Positions 24,786 to 37,125 of a stretch of DNA of 64,000 nt are shown in pieces (positions within the stretch are counted from its first letter, which is position 1; every line of letters begins with the position of its first letter). The position numbers and the translations under genes were made by a program. Location: positions 1-64,000 of the forward strand of contig NW_027478984.1 of assembly GCF_051014685.1 (NCBI RefSeq), written 5' to 3'. Below the pieces are notes generated by a model, which saw only the letters and a program-made list of their open reading frames with translations, ran no database searches and was not told the origin of the DNA. The DNA comes from Ptiloglossa arizonensis (Eukaryota; Arthropoda; Insecta; Hymenoptera; Colletidae).

Positions 24786-26363
24786 ATTTCGAGTTTCTCA
24801 AGCGTTTCTTACCTCCAAACTGCCATATCTCGCGAACGGAATGACTAATCCGCAAAATTTCTGTTGCATCTGAAAGTAGAAACTCGCCCGATTACAACGG
24901 TATGCGTACTTTTCCCCTAGGCCGTTCTAGTTATTAGTTTCGAGCATGAGAACTGCGAAAATTTTGGGTTTCTCAAGCGTTGCTTACCTCCAAACTGCCA
25001 TATCTCGCGAACGGATTGACCAATCCGCAAAATTTCTGTTGCTTCTGAAAGTAGAAACTCGCCCGATTACAACGGTATGCGTACTTTTCCCCTAGGCCGT
25101 TCTAGTTAATCGTTTCGAGCATCAGAACTGCGAAAATTTTGAGTTTCTCAAGCGTTTCTTACTTCCAAACTGCCATATCTCGCGAACGGATTGACCAATC
25201 CGCAAAATTTCTGATGCATCTGAAAGTAGAAACTCGCCCGATTACAACGGTATGCGTACTTTTCCCCTAGACCGTTCTAGTTATGCTTGTCCAGCATCAG
25301 AACTGCGAAAATTTTGAGTTTCTCAAGCGTTTCTTACCTCCAAACTGCCATATCTCGCGAACGGATTGACTAATCCGCAAAATTTCTGTTGCATCTGAAA
25401 GTAGAAACTCGCCCGACTACAAAGGTATGCGTACTTTTCCCCTAGGCCGTTCTATTTATTCGTTTCGAGCATCAGAACTGCGAAAATTTTGAGCTTCTCA
25501 AGCGTTTCTTACCTCCAAACTGCCATATCTCGCGAACGGATTGACCAATCCGCAAAATTTTTATTGCATCTGAAAGTAGAAAGTCGTCCGATTACAACGG
25601 TATGCGTACTTTTCCCCTAGACCGTTCTAGTTATGCTTGTCGAGCATCAGAACTGCGAAAATTTTGAGTTTCTCAAGCGTTTCTTACCTCCAAACTGCCA
25701 TATCTCGCGAACGGATTGACTAATCCGCAAAATTTCTGTTGCATCTGAAAGTAGAAACTCGCCCGATTACAAAGGTATGCGTACTTTTCCCCTAGGCCGT
25801 TCTATTTATTCGTTTCGAGCATCAGAACTGCGAAAATTTTGAGTTTCTCAAGCGTTTCTTACCTCCAAACTGCCATATCTCGCGAACGGATTGACTAATC
25901 CGCAAAATTTCTGTTGCATCTGAAAGTAGAAACTCGCCCGATTACAACGGTATGCGTACTTTTCCCCTAGGCCGTTCTAGTTATTCGTTTCGAGCATCAG
26001 AACTGCGAAAATTTTGAGTTTCTCAAGCGTTTCTTACCTCCAAACTGCCATATCTACGCGAACGGATTGACCAATCCGCAAAATTTCTGTTGCATCTAAA
26101 AGTAGAAACTCGCCCGATTACAACGGTATGCGTACTTTTCCCCTAGTCCGTTCTAGTTATTCGTTTCGAGCATCAGAACTGCGAAAATTTTGAGTTTCTC
26201 AAGCGTTTCTTACCTCCAAACTGCCATATCTCGCGAACGGATTGACCAATCCGCAAAATTTCTGTTGCATCTGAGAGTACAAACTCGCCCGATTACAACG
26301 GTATGCCTACTTTTCCCCTAGGCCGTTCTAGTTATTCGTTTCGAGCATCAGAACTGCGAAAAT
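23364..26363. repeat. 9-monomer (1576-bp) higher-order repeat
   Basis: Positions 23364-24787 match 24940-26363. The offset is 1576 bp (9 x 175 + 1), the extra base being the A insertion at 24480. Both copies run through GTTAATCG, GATGC, ATGCTTGTCCAGC, CGACTACAAAGG, TTCTATTTATTCG, TTTTTATTGC, TATCTACGCG and CTGAGAGTACAAAC. Together with the segment from 19160, this haplotype chain occurs three times. Confidence 0.88.
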
Positions 26364-27182
26364 GTTGAGTTTCTCAAGCGTTTCTTACCTACAAACTGCC
26401 ATATCTCGCGAACGGATTGACCAATCCGCAAAATTTCTGTTGCATCTGAAAGTAGAAACTCGTCCGATTACAACGGTATGCGTACTTTTCCCCTAGACCG
26501 TTCTAGTTATTCGTTTCGAGCATCAGAACTGCGAAAATTTTGAGTTTCTCAAGCGTTTCTTACCTCCAAACTGCCATATCTCGCGAACGGATTGACCAAT
26601 CCGCAAAATTTCTGTTGCATCTGAAAGTAGAAACTCGCCCGATTACAACGGTATGCGTACTTTTCCCCTAGTCCGTTCTAGTTATTCGTTTCGAGCATCA
26701 GAACTGCGAAAATTTTGAGTTTCTCAAGCGTTTCTTACATCCAAACTGCCATATCTCGAGAACGGATTGACCAATCCGCAAAATTTCTGTTGCATCTGAA
26801 AGTAGAAACTCGCCCGATTACAACGGTATGCGTACTTTTCCCCTAGTCCGTTCTAGTTATTCGTTTCGAGCATCAGAACTGCGAAAATTTTGAGTTTCTC
26901 AAGCGTTTCTTACATCCAAACTGCCATATCTCGAGAACGGATTGACCAATCCGCAAAATTTCTGTTGCATCTGAGAGTACAAACTAGCCCGATTACAACG
27001 GTATGCCTACTTTTCCCCTAGGCCGTTCTAGTTATTCGTTTCGAGCATCAGAACTGCGAAAATGTTGAGTTTCTCAAGCGTTTCTTACCTACAAACTGCC
27101 ATATCTCGCGAACGGATTGACCAATCCGCAAAATTTCTGTTGCATCTGAAAGTAGAAACTCGCCCGATTACAACGGTATGCG

Positions 27183-27587
27183 TACTTTTCCCCTAGGCCG
27201 TTCTAGTTATTCGTTTCGAGCATCAGAACTGCGAAAATTTCGAGTTTCTCAAGCGTTTCTTACCTCCAAACTGCCATATCTCGCGAACGGAATGACTAAT
27301 CCGCAAAATTTCTGTTGCATCTGAAAGTAGAAACTCGCCCGATTACAACGGTATGCGTACTTTTCCCCTAGGCCGTTCTAGTTATTAGTTTCGAGCATGA
27401 GAACTGCGAAAATTTTGGGTTTCTCAAGCGTTGCTTACCTCCAAACTGCCATATCTCGCGAACGGATTGACCAATCCGCAAAATTTCTGTTGCATCTGAA
27501 AGTAGAAACTCGCCCGATTACAACGGTATGCGTACTTTTCCCCTAGGCCGTTCTAGTTAATCGTTTCGAGCATCAGAACTGCGAAAA
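27183..27587. repeat. 14-monomer-offset duplicate of 24733-25136
   Basis: The segments match at 2450-2451 bp (14 x 175, plus the 26055 insertion). Shared markers are AAATTTCGAG, GGAATGACTA, TTATTAGTTTCG with CATGAGAAC, GGGTTTCTC and GTTGCTTA. The haplotype recurs near 29866 and 35116, offsets of 2625 and 5250 bp. Confidence 0.85.
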
Positions 27588-29539
27588 TGTTGAGTTTCTC
27601 AAGCGTTTCTTACCTCCAAACTGCCATATCTCGCGAACGGATTGACCAATCCGCAAAATTTTTATTGCATCTGAAAGTAGAAAGTCGTCCGATTACAACG
27701 GTATGCGTACTTTTCCCCTAGACCGTTCTAGTTATGCTTGTCGAGCATCAGAACTGCGAAAATTTTGAGTTACTCAAGCGTTTCTTACCTCCAAACTGCC
27801 ATATCTCGCGAACGGATTGACTAATCCGCAAAATTTCTGTTGCATCTGAAAGTAGAAACTCGCCCGATTACAACGGTATGCGTACTTTTCCCCTAGGCCG
27901 TTCTAGTTATTCGTTTCGAGCATCAGAACTGCGAAAATTTTGAGTTTCTCAAGCGTTTCTTACCTCCAAACTGCCATATCTCGCGAACGGATTGACCAAT
28001 CCGCAAAATTTCTGTTGCATCTGAAAGTAGAAACTCGCCCGATTACAACGGTATGCGTACTTTTCCCCTAGTCCGTTCTAGTTATTCGTTTCGAGCATCA
28101 GATCTGCGAAAATTTTGAGTTTCTCAAGCGTTTCTTACCTCCAAACTGCCATATCTCGCGAACGGATTGACTAATCCGCAAAATTTCTGTTGCATCTGAA
28201 AGTAGAAACTCACCCGATTACAACGGTATGCGTACTTTTCCCCTAGGCCGTTCTAGTTATTCGTTTCGAGCATCAGAACTGCGAAAATTTTGAGTTTCTC
28301 AAGCGTTTCTTACCTCCAAACTGCCATATCTCGCGAACGGATTGACCAATCCGCAAAATTTCTGTTGCATCTGAAAGTAGAAACTCGCCCGATTACAACG
28401 GTATGCGTACTTTTCCCCTAGGCCGTTCTAGTTAATCGTTTCGAGCATCAGAACTGCAAAAATTTTAGGTTTCTCAAGCGTTTCTTACTTCCAAACTGCC
28501 ATATCTCGCGAACGGATTGACTAATCCGCAAAATTTCTGATGCATCTGAAAGTAGAAACTCGCCCGATTACAACGGTATGCGTAGTTTTCCCCTAGTCCG
28601 TTCTAGTTATTCGTTTCGAGCATCAGAACTGCGAAAAGTTTGAGTTTCTCAAGCGTTTCTTACCTCCAAACTGCCATATCTCGCGAACGGATTGACTAAT
28701 CCGCAAAATTTCTGTTGCATCTGAAAGTAGAGACTCGCCCGATTACAACGGTATGCGTACTTTTCCGCTAGGCTGTTCTAGTTATTCGTTTCGAGCATCA
28801 GAACTGCGAAAATTTTGAGTTTCTCAAGCGTTTCTTACCTCCAAACTGCCATATCTCGCGAACGGATTGACCAATCCGTAAAATTTCTGTTGCATCTGAA
28901 AGTAGAAACTCGCCCGATTACAACGGTATGGGTACTTTTCCCCTAGTCCGTTCTAGTTATTCGTTTCGAGCTTCAGAACTGCGAAAATTTTGAGTTTCTC
29001 AAGCGTTTCTTACCTCCAAACTGCCATATCTCGCGAACGGATTGACCAATCCGCAAAATTTCTGTTGCATCTGAGAGTACAAACTCGCCCGATTACAACG
29101 GTATGCCTACTTTTCCCCTAGGCCGTTCTAGTTATTCGTTTCGAGCATCAGAACTGCGAAAATGTTGAGTTTCTCAAGCGTTTCTTACCTACAAACTGCC
29201 ATATCTCGCGAACGGATTGACCAATCCGCAAAATTTCTGTTGCATCTGAAAGTAGAAACTCGCCCGATTACAACGGTATGCGTACTTTTCCCCTAGGCCG
29301 TTCTAGTTATTCGTTTCGAGCATCAGAACTGCGAAAATTTTGAGTTTCTCAAGCGTTTCTTACCTCCAAACTGCCATATCTCGCGAACGGATTGACTAAT
29401 CCGCAAAATTTCTGTTGCATCTGAAAGTAGAAACTCACCCGATTACAACGGTATGCGTACTTTTCCCCTAGGCCGTTCTAGTTATTCGTTTCGAGCATCA
29501 GAACTGCGAAAATTTTGAGTTTCTCAAGCGTTTCTTACC

Positions 29540-30212
29540 TCCAAACTGCCATATCTCGAGAACGGATTGACCAATCCGCAAAATTTCTGTTGCATCTGAG
29601 AGTACAAACTAGCCCGATTACAACGGTATGCCTACTTTTCCCCTAGGCCGTTCTAGTTATTCGTTTCGAGCATCAGAACTGCGAAAATGTTGAGTTTCTC
29701 AAGCGTTTCTTACTTACAAACTGCCATATCTCGCGAACGGATTGACCAATCCGCAAAATTTCTGTTGCATCTGAAAGTAGAAACTCGCCCGATTACAACG
29801 GTATGCGTACTTTTCCCCTAGGCCGTTCTAGTTATTCGTTTCGAGCATCAGAACTGCGAAAATTTCGAGTTTCTCAAGCGTTTCTTACCTCCAAACTGCC
29901 ATATCTCGCGAACGGAATGACTAATCCGCAAAATTTCTGTTGCATCTGAAAGTAGAAACTCGCCCGATTACAACGGTATGCGTACTTTTCCCCTAGGCCG
30001 TTCTAGTTATTAGTTTCGAGCATGAGAACTGCGAAAATTTTGGGTTTCTCAAGCGTTGCTTACCTCCAAACTGCCATATCTCGCGAACGGATTGACCAAT
30101 CCGCAAAATTTCTGTTGCATCTGAAAGTAGAAACTCGCCCGATTACAACGGTATGCGTACTTTTCCCCTAGGCCGTTCTAGTTAATCGTTTCGAGCATCA
30201 GAACTGCGAAAA
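29540..30212. repeat. 15-monomer-offset duplicate of 26915-27587
   Basis: The segments match at 2625 bp (15 x 175). Both begin with TCTCGAGAACGG, a variant in which TCGCGA becomes a CTCGAG site. GAGAGTACAAACTAGCCC, the AAATTTCGAG monomer and the TTATTAGTTTCG monomer follow. One noticed difference is CCTACAAAC versus CTTACAAAC near 29711. Confidence 0.85.
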
Positions 30213-30975
30213 TTTTGAGTTTCTCAAGCGTTTCTTACTTCCAAACTGCCATATCTCGCGAACGGATTGACCAAACCGCAAAATTTCTGATGCATCTGAA
30301 AGTAGAAACTCGCCCGATTACAACGGTATGCGTACTTTTCCCCTAGTCCGTTCTAGTTATTCGTTTCGAGCATCAGAACTGCGAAAATTTTGAGTTTCTC
30401 AAGCGTTTCTTACCTCCAAACTGCCATATCTCGCGAACGGATTGACTAATCCGCAAAATTTCTGTTGCATCTGAAAGTAGAAACTCACCCGATTACAACG
30501 GTATGCGTACTTTTCCCCTAGGCCGTTCTAGTTATTCGTTTCGAGCATCAGAACTGCGAAAATTTTGAGTTTCTCAAGCGTTTCTTACCTCCAAACTGCC
30601 ATATCTCGCGAACGGATTGACCAATCCGCAAAATTTCTGTTGCATCTGAAAGTAGAAACTCGCCCGATTACAACGGTATGCGTACTTTTCCCCTAGGCCG
30701 TTCTAGTTAATCGTTTCGAGCATCAGAACTGCAAAAATTTTAGGTTTCTCAAGCGTTTCTTACTTCCAAACTGCCATATCTCGCGAACGGATTGACCAAT
30801 CCGCAAAATTTCTGATGCATCTGAAAGTAGAAACTCGCCCGATTACAACGGTATGCGTACTTTTCCCCTAGGCCGCTCTAGTCATTCGTTTCGAGCATCA
30901 GAACTGCGAAAATTTTGTGTTTCTCAAGTGTTTCATACTTCCAAACTGCCATATCTCGCGAACGGATTGACCAAA

Positions 30976-32454
30976 CCGCAAAATTTCTGTTGCATCTGAA
31001 AGTAGAAACTCGCCCGATTACAACGGTATGCGTACTTTTCCCCTAGGCCGTTCTGGTTATTCGTTTCGAGCATCAGAACTGTGAAAATTTTGAGTTTCTC
31101 AACCGTTTCTTACCTCCAAACTGCCATATCTCGCGAACGGATTGACTAATCCGCAAAATTTCTGTTGCATCTGAAAGTAGAAAGTCGCCCGATTACAACG
31201 GTATGCGTACTTTTCCCCTAGACCGTTCTAGTTATGCTTGTCGAGCATCAGAACTGCGAAAATTTTGAGTTTCTCAACCGTTTCTTACCTCCAAACTGCC
31301 ATATCTCGCGAACGGATTGACTAATCCGCAAAATTTCTGTTGCATGTGAGAGTACAAACTCGCCCGATTACAACGGTATGCCTACTTTTCCCCTAGGCCG
31401 TTCTAGTTATTCGTTTCGAGCATCAGAACTGCGAAAATGTTGAGTTTCTCAAGCGTTTCTTACCTACAAACTGCCATATCTCGCGAACGGATTGACCAAT
31501 CCGCAAAATTTCTGTTGCATCTGAAAGTAGAAACTCGCCCGAATACTACGGTATGCGTACTTTTCCCCTAGGCCGTTCTAGTTATTCGTTTCGAGCATGA
31601 GAACTGCGAAAATTTTGAGTTTCTCAAGCGTTTCTTACTTCCAAACTGCCATATCTCGCGAACGGATTGACCAATCCGCAAAATTTCTGTTGCATCTGAA
31701 AGTAGAAACTCGCCCGATTACAACGGTATGCGTACTTTTCCCCTAGGCCGTTCTGGTTATTCGTTTCGAGCATCAGAACTGTGAAAATTTTGAGTTTCTC
31801 AACCGTTTCTTACCTCCAAACTGCCATATCTCGCGAACGGATTGACTAATCCGCAAAATTTCTGTTGCATCTGAAAGTAGAAAGTCGCCCGATTACAACG
31901 GTATGCGTACTTTTCCCCTAGACCGTTCTAGTTATGCTTGTCGAGCATCAGAACTGCGAAAATTTTGAGTTTCTCAACCGTTTCTTACCTCCAAACTGCC
32001 ATATCTCGCGAACGGATTGACTAATCCGCAAAATTTCTGTTGCATGTGAGAGTACAAACTCGCCCGATTACAACGGTATGCCTACTTTTCCCCTAGGCCG
32101 TTCTAGTTATTCGTTTCGAGCATCAGAACTGCGAAAATGTTGAGTTTCTCAAGCGTTTCTTACCTACAAACTGCCATATCTCGCGAACGGATTGACCAAT
32201 CCGCAAAATTTCTGTTGCATCTGAAAGTAGAAACTCGCCCGAATACTACGGTATGCGTACTTTTCCCCTAGGCCGTTCTAGTTATTCGTTTCGAGCATGA
32301 GAACTGCGAAAATTTTGAGTTTCTCAAGCGTTTCTTACTTCCAAACTGCCATATCTCGCGAACGGATTGACCAATCCGCAAAATTTCTGTTGCATCTGAA
32401 AGTAGAAACTCGCCCGATTACAACGGTATGCGTACTTTTCCCCTAGGCCGTTCT
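30976..32454. repeat. 4-monomer (700-bp) tandem duplication
   Basis: Positions 30976-31754 repeat at 31676-32454. The unit runs GTTCTGGTTA with ACTGTGAAAA, AAAGTCG with ATGCTTGTCG and TCAACCG, CATGTGAGAGTAC with TGCCTAC, then CGAATACTACGG with CATGAGAAC. I saw no difference between the copies. The corresponding part of the second 5.4-kb block (near 37100) has only one copy of the CATGTGAGAG monomer, so the 700-bp duplication is probably specific to the first block. Confidence 0.9.
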
Positions 32455-35400
32455 AGTTAATCGTTTCGAGCATCAGAACTGCAAAAATTTTGAGTTTCTC
32501 AAGCGTTTCTTACTTCCAAACTGCCATATCTCGCGAACGGATTGACCAATCCGCAAAATTTCTGATGCATCTGAAAGTAGAAACTCGCCCGATTACAACG
32601 GTATGCGTACTTTTCCCCTAGGCCGCTCTAGTTATTCGTTTCGAGCATCAGAACTGCGAAAATTTTGTGTTTCTCAAGTGTTTCATACTTCCAAACTGCC
32701 ATATCTCGCGAACGGATTGACCAAACCGCAAAACTTCTGTTGCATCTGAAAGTAGAAACTCGCCCGATTACAACGGTATGCGTACTTTTCCCCTAGGCCG
32801 TTCTGGTTATTCGTTTCGAGCATCAGAACTGTGAAAATTTTGAGTTTCTCAACCGTTTCTTACCTCCAAACTGCCATATCTCGCGAACGGATTGACCAAT
32901 CCGCAAAATTTCTGTTCCATCTGAAAGTAGAAAGTCGCCCGATTACAACGGTATGCGTACTTTTCCCCTAGAACGTTCTAGTTATGCTTGTCGAGCATCA
33001 GAACTGCGAAAATTTTGAGTTTCTCAAGCGTTTCTTACTTCCAAACTGCCATATCTCGCGAACGGATTGACCAATCCGCAAAATTTCTGTTGCATCTGAA
33101 AGTAGAAACTCGCCCGATTACAACGGTATGCGTACTTTTCCCGTAGGCCGTTGTAGTTATTCGTTTCGAGCATCCGAACTGCGAAAATTTTGAGTTTCTC
33201 AAGCGTTTCTTACTTCCAAACTGTCATATCTCGCGAACGGATTGACAAATCCGCAAAATTTCTGTTGCATCTGAAAGTAGAATCTCGCCCGATTACAACG
33301 GTATGCGTACTTTTCCCCTAGGCCGTTCTAGTTAATCGTTTCGAGCATCAGAACTGCAAAAATTTTGAGTTTCTCAAGCGTTTCTTACTTCCAAACTGCC
33401 ATATCTCGCGAACGGATTGACCAAACCGCAAAATTTCTGTTGCATCTGAAAGTAGAAACTCGCCCGATTACAACGGTATGCGTACTTTTCCCCTAGGCCG
33501 TTCTGGTTATTCGTTTCGAGCATCAGAACTGTGAAAATTTTGAGTTTCTCAACCGTTTCTTACCTCCAAACTGCCATATCTCGCGAACGGATTGACCAAT
33601 CCGCAAAATTTCTGTTCCATCTGAAAGTAGAAAGTCGCCCGATTACAACGGTATGCGTACTTTTCCCCTAGAACGTTCTAGTTATGCTTGTCGAGCATCA
33701 GAACTGCGAAAATTTTGAGTTTCTCAAGCGTTTCTTCCTTCCAAACTGCCATATCTCGCGAACGGATTGACCAATCCGCAAAATTTCTGTTGCATCTGAA
33801 AGTAGAAACTCGCCCGATTACAACGCTATGCCTACTTTTCCCCTAGGCCGTTCTAGTTAATCGTTTCGAGCATCAGAACTGCAAAAATTTTAGGTTTCTC
33901 AAGCGTTTCTTACTTCCAAACTGCCATATCTCGCGAACGGATTGACCAATCCGCAAAATTTCTGATGCATCTGAAAGTAGAAACTCGCCCGATTACAACG
34001 GTATGCGTAGTTTTCCCCTAGTCCGTTCTAGTTATTCGTTTCGAGCATCAGAACTGCGAAAATTTTGAGTTTCTCAAGCGTTTCTTACCTCCAAACTGCC
34101 ATATCTCGCGAACGGATTGACCAATCCGTAAAATTTCTGTTGCATCTGAAAGTAGAAACTCGCCCGATTACAACGGTATGCGTACTTTTCCCCTAGTCCG
34201 TTCTAGTTATTCGTTTCGAGCATCAGAACTGCGAAAATTTTGAGTTTCTCAAGCGTTTCTTACCTCCAAACTGCCATATCTCGCGAACGGATTGACCAAT
34301 CCGCAAAATTTCTGTTGCATCTGAGAGTACAAACTCGCCCGATTACAACGGTATGCCTACTTTTCCCCTAGGCCGTTCTAGTTATTCGTTTCGAGCATCA
34401 GAACTGCGAAAATGTTGAGTTTCTCAAGCGTTTCTTACCTACAAACTGCCATATCTCGCGAACGGATTGACCAATCCGCAAAATTTCTGTTGCATCTGAA
34501 AGTAGAAACTCGCCCGATTACAACGGTATGCGTACTTTTCCCCTAGGCCGTTCTAGTTATTCGTTTCGAGCATCAGAACTGCGAAAATTTTGAGTTTCTC
34601 AAGCGTTTCTTACCTCCAAACTGCCATATCTCGCGAACGGATTGACTAATCCGCAAAATTTCTGTTGCATCTGAAAGTAGAAACTCACCCGATTACAACG
34701 GTATGCGTACTTTTCCCCTAGGCCGTTCTAGTTATTCGTTTCGAGCATCAGAACTGCGAAAATTTTGAGTTTCTCAAGCGTTTCTTACCTCCAAACTGCC
34801 ATATCTCGAGAACGGATTGACCAATCCGCAAAATTTCTGTTGCATCTGAGAGTACAAACTAGCCCGATTACAACGGTATGCCTACTTTTCCCCTAGGCCG
34901 TTCTAGTTATTCGTTTCGAGCATCAGAACTGCGAAAATGTTGAGTTTCTCAAGCGTTTCTTACCTACAAACTGCCATATCTCGCGAACGGATTGACCAAT
35001 CCGCAAAATTTCTGTTGCATCTGAAAGTAGAAACTCGCCCGATTACAACGGTATGCGTACTTTTCCCCTAGGCCGTTCTAGTTATTCGTTTCGAGCATCA
35101 GAACTGCGAAAATTTCGAGTTTCTCAAGCGTTTCTTACCTCCAAACTGCCATATCTCGCGAACGGAATGACTAATCCGCAAAATTTCTGTTGCATCTGAA
35201 AGTAGAAACTCGCCCGATTACAACGGTATGCGTACTTTTCCCCTAGGCCGTTCTAGTTATTAGTTTCGAGCATGAGAACTGCGAAAATTTTGGGTTTCTC
35301 AAGCGTTGCTTACCTCCAAACTGCCATATCTCGCGAACGGATTGACCAATCCGCAAAATTTCTGTTGCATCTGAAAGTAGAAGCTCGCCCGATTACAACG

Positions 35401-37125
35401 GTATGCGTACTTTTCCCCTAGGCCGTTCTAGTTAATCGTTTCGAGCATCAGAACTGCGAAAATTTTGAGTTTCTCAAGCGTTTCTTACTTCCAAACTGCC
35501 ATATCTCGCGAACGGATTGACCAATCCGCAAAATTTCTGATGCATCTGAAAGTAGAAACTCGCCCGATTACAACGGTATGCGTACTTTTCCCCTAGGCCG
35601 CTCTAGTTATTCGTTTCGAGCATCAGAACTGCGAAAATTTTGTGTTTCTCAAGTGTTTCATACTTCCAAACTGCCATATCTCGCGAACGGATTGACCAAA
35701 CCGCAAAATTTCTGATGCATCTGAAAGTAGAAACTCGCCCGATTACAACGGTATGCGTACTTTTCCCCTAGTCCGTTCTAGTTATTCGTTTCGAGCATCA
35801 GAACTGCGAAAATTTTGAGTTTCTCAAGCGTTTCTTACCTCCAAACTGCCATATCTCGCGAACGGATTGACTAATCCGCAAAATTTCTGTTGCATCTGAA
35901 AGTAGAAACTCACCCGATTACAACGGTATGCGTACTTTTCCCCTAGGCCGTTCTAGTTATTCGTTTCGAGCATCAGAACTGCGAAAATTTTGAGTTTCTC
36001 AAGCGTTTCTTACCTCCAAACTGCCATATCTCGCGAACGGATTGACCAATCCGCAAAATTTCTGTTGCATCTGAAAGTAGAAACTCGCCCGATTACAACG
36101 GTATGCGTACTTTTCCCCTAGGCCGTTCTAGTTAATCGTTTCGAGCATCAGAACTGCAAAAATTTTAGGTTTCTCAAGCGTTTCTTACTTCCAAACTGCC
36201 ATATCTCGCGAACGGATTGACCAATCCGCAAAATTTCTGATGCATCTGAAAGTAGAAACTCGCCCGATTACAACGGTATGCGTACTTTTCCCCTAGGCCG
36301 CTCTAGTTATTCGTTTCGAGCATCAGAACTGCGAAAATTTTGTGTTTCTCAAGTGTTTCATACTTCCAAACTGCCATATCTCGCGAACGGATTGACCAAA
36401 CCGCAAAATTTCTGTTGCATCTGAAAGTAGAAACTCGCCCGATTACAACGGTATGCGTACTTTTCCCCTAGGCCGTTCTGGTTATTCGTTTCGAGCATCA
36501 GAACTGTGAAAATTTTGAGTTTCTCAACCGTTTCTTACCTCCAAACTGCCATATCTCGCGAACGGATTGACTAATCCGCAAAATTTCTGTTGCATCTGAA
36601 AGTAGAAAGTCGCCCAATTACAACGGTATGCGTACTTTTCCCCTAGACCGTTCTAGTTATGCTTGTCGAGCATCAGAACTGCGAAAATTTTGAGTTTCTC
36701 AACCGTTTCTTACCTCCAAACTGCCATATCTCGCGAACGGATTGACTAATCTGCAAAATTTCTGTTGCATCTGAAAGTAGAAACTCGCCCGATTACAACG
36801 GTATGCGTACTTTTCCCCTAGGCCGTTCTAGTTATTCGTTTCGAGCATCAGAACTGCGAAAATTTTGAGTTTCTCAAGCGTTTCTTAGCTCCAAACTGCC
36901 ATATCTCGCGAACGGATTGACCAATCCGCAAAATTTTTATTGCATCTGAAAGTAGAAAGTAGCCCGATTACAACGGTATGCGTACTTTTCCCCTAGACCG
37001 TTCTAGTTATGCTTGTCGAGCATCAGAACTGCGAAAATTTTGAGTTTCTCAAGCGTTTCTTACCTCCAAACTGCCATATCTCGCGAACGGATTGACTAAT
37101 CCGCAAAATTTCTGTTGCATGTGAG

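Larger units (their letters stand above)
10301..28407. repeat. Domain II: mixed haplotypes in nested higher-order repeats
   Basis: New haplotypes appear in this domain. They are CATGAGAAC with GGGTTTCTC and GTTGCTTA (first near 10594), GTTCTGGTTA with ACTGTGA (first near 10750), CGCTCTAG with GTGTTTCTCAAGTGTTTCAT (first near 12671), and ggaatgactaatcc (12236). The domain is built from overlapping duplications listed separately. Parts outside those blocks, for example 10290-11160, are ordinary monomers with scattered private changes. Confidence 0.75.
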
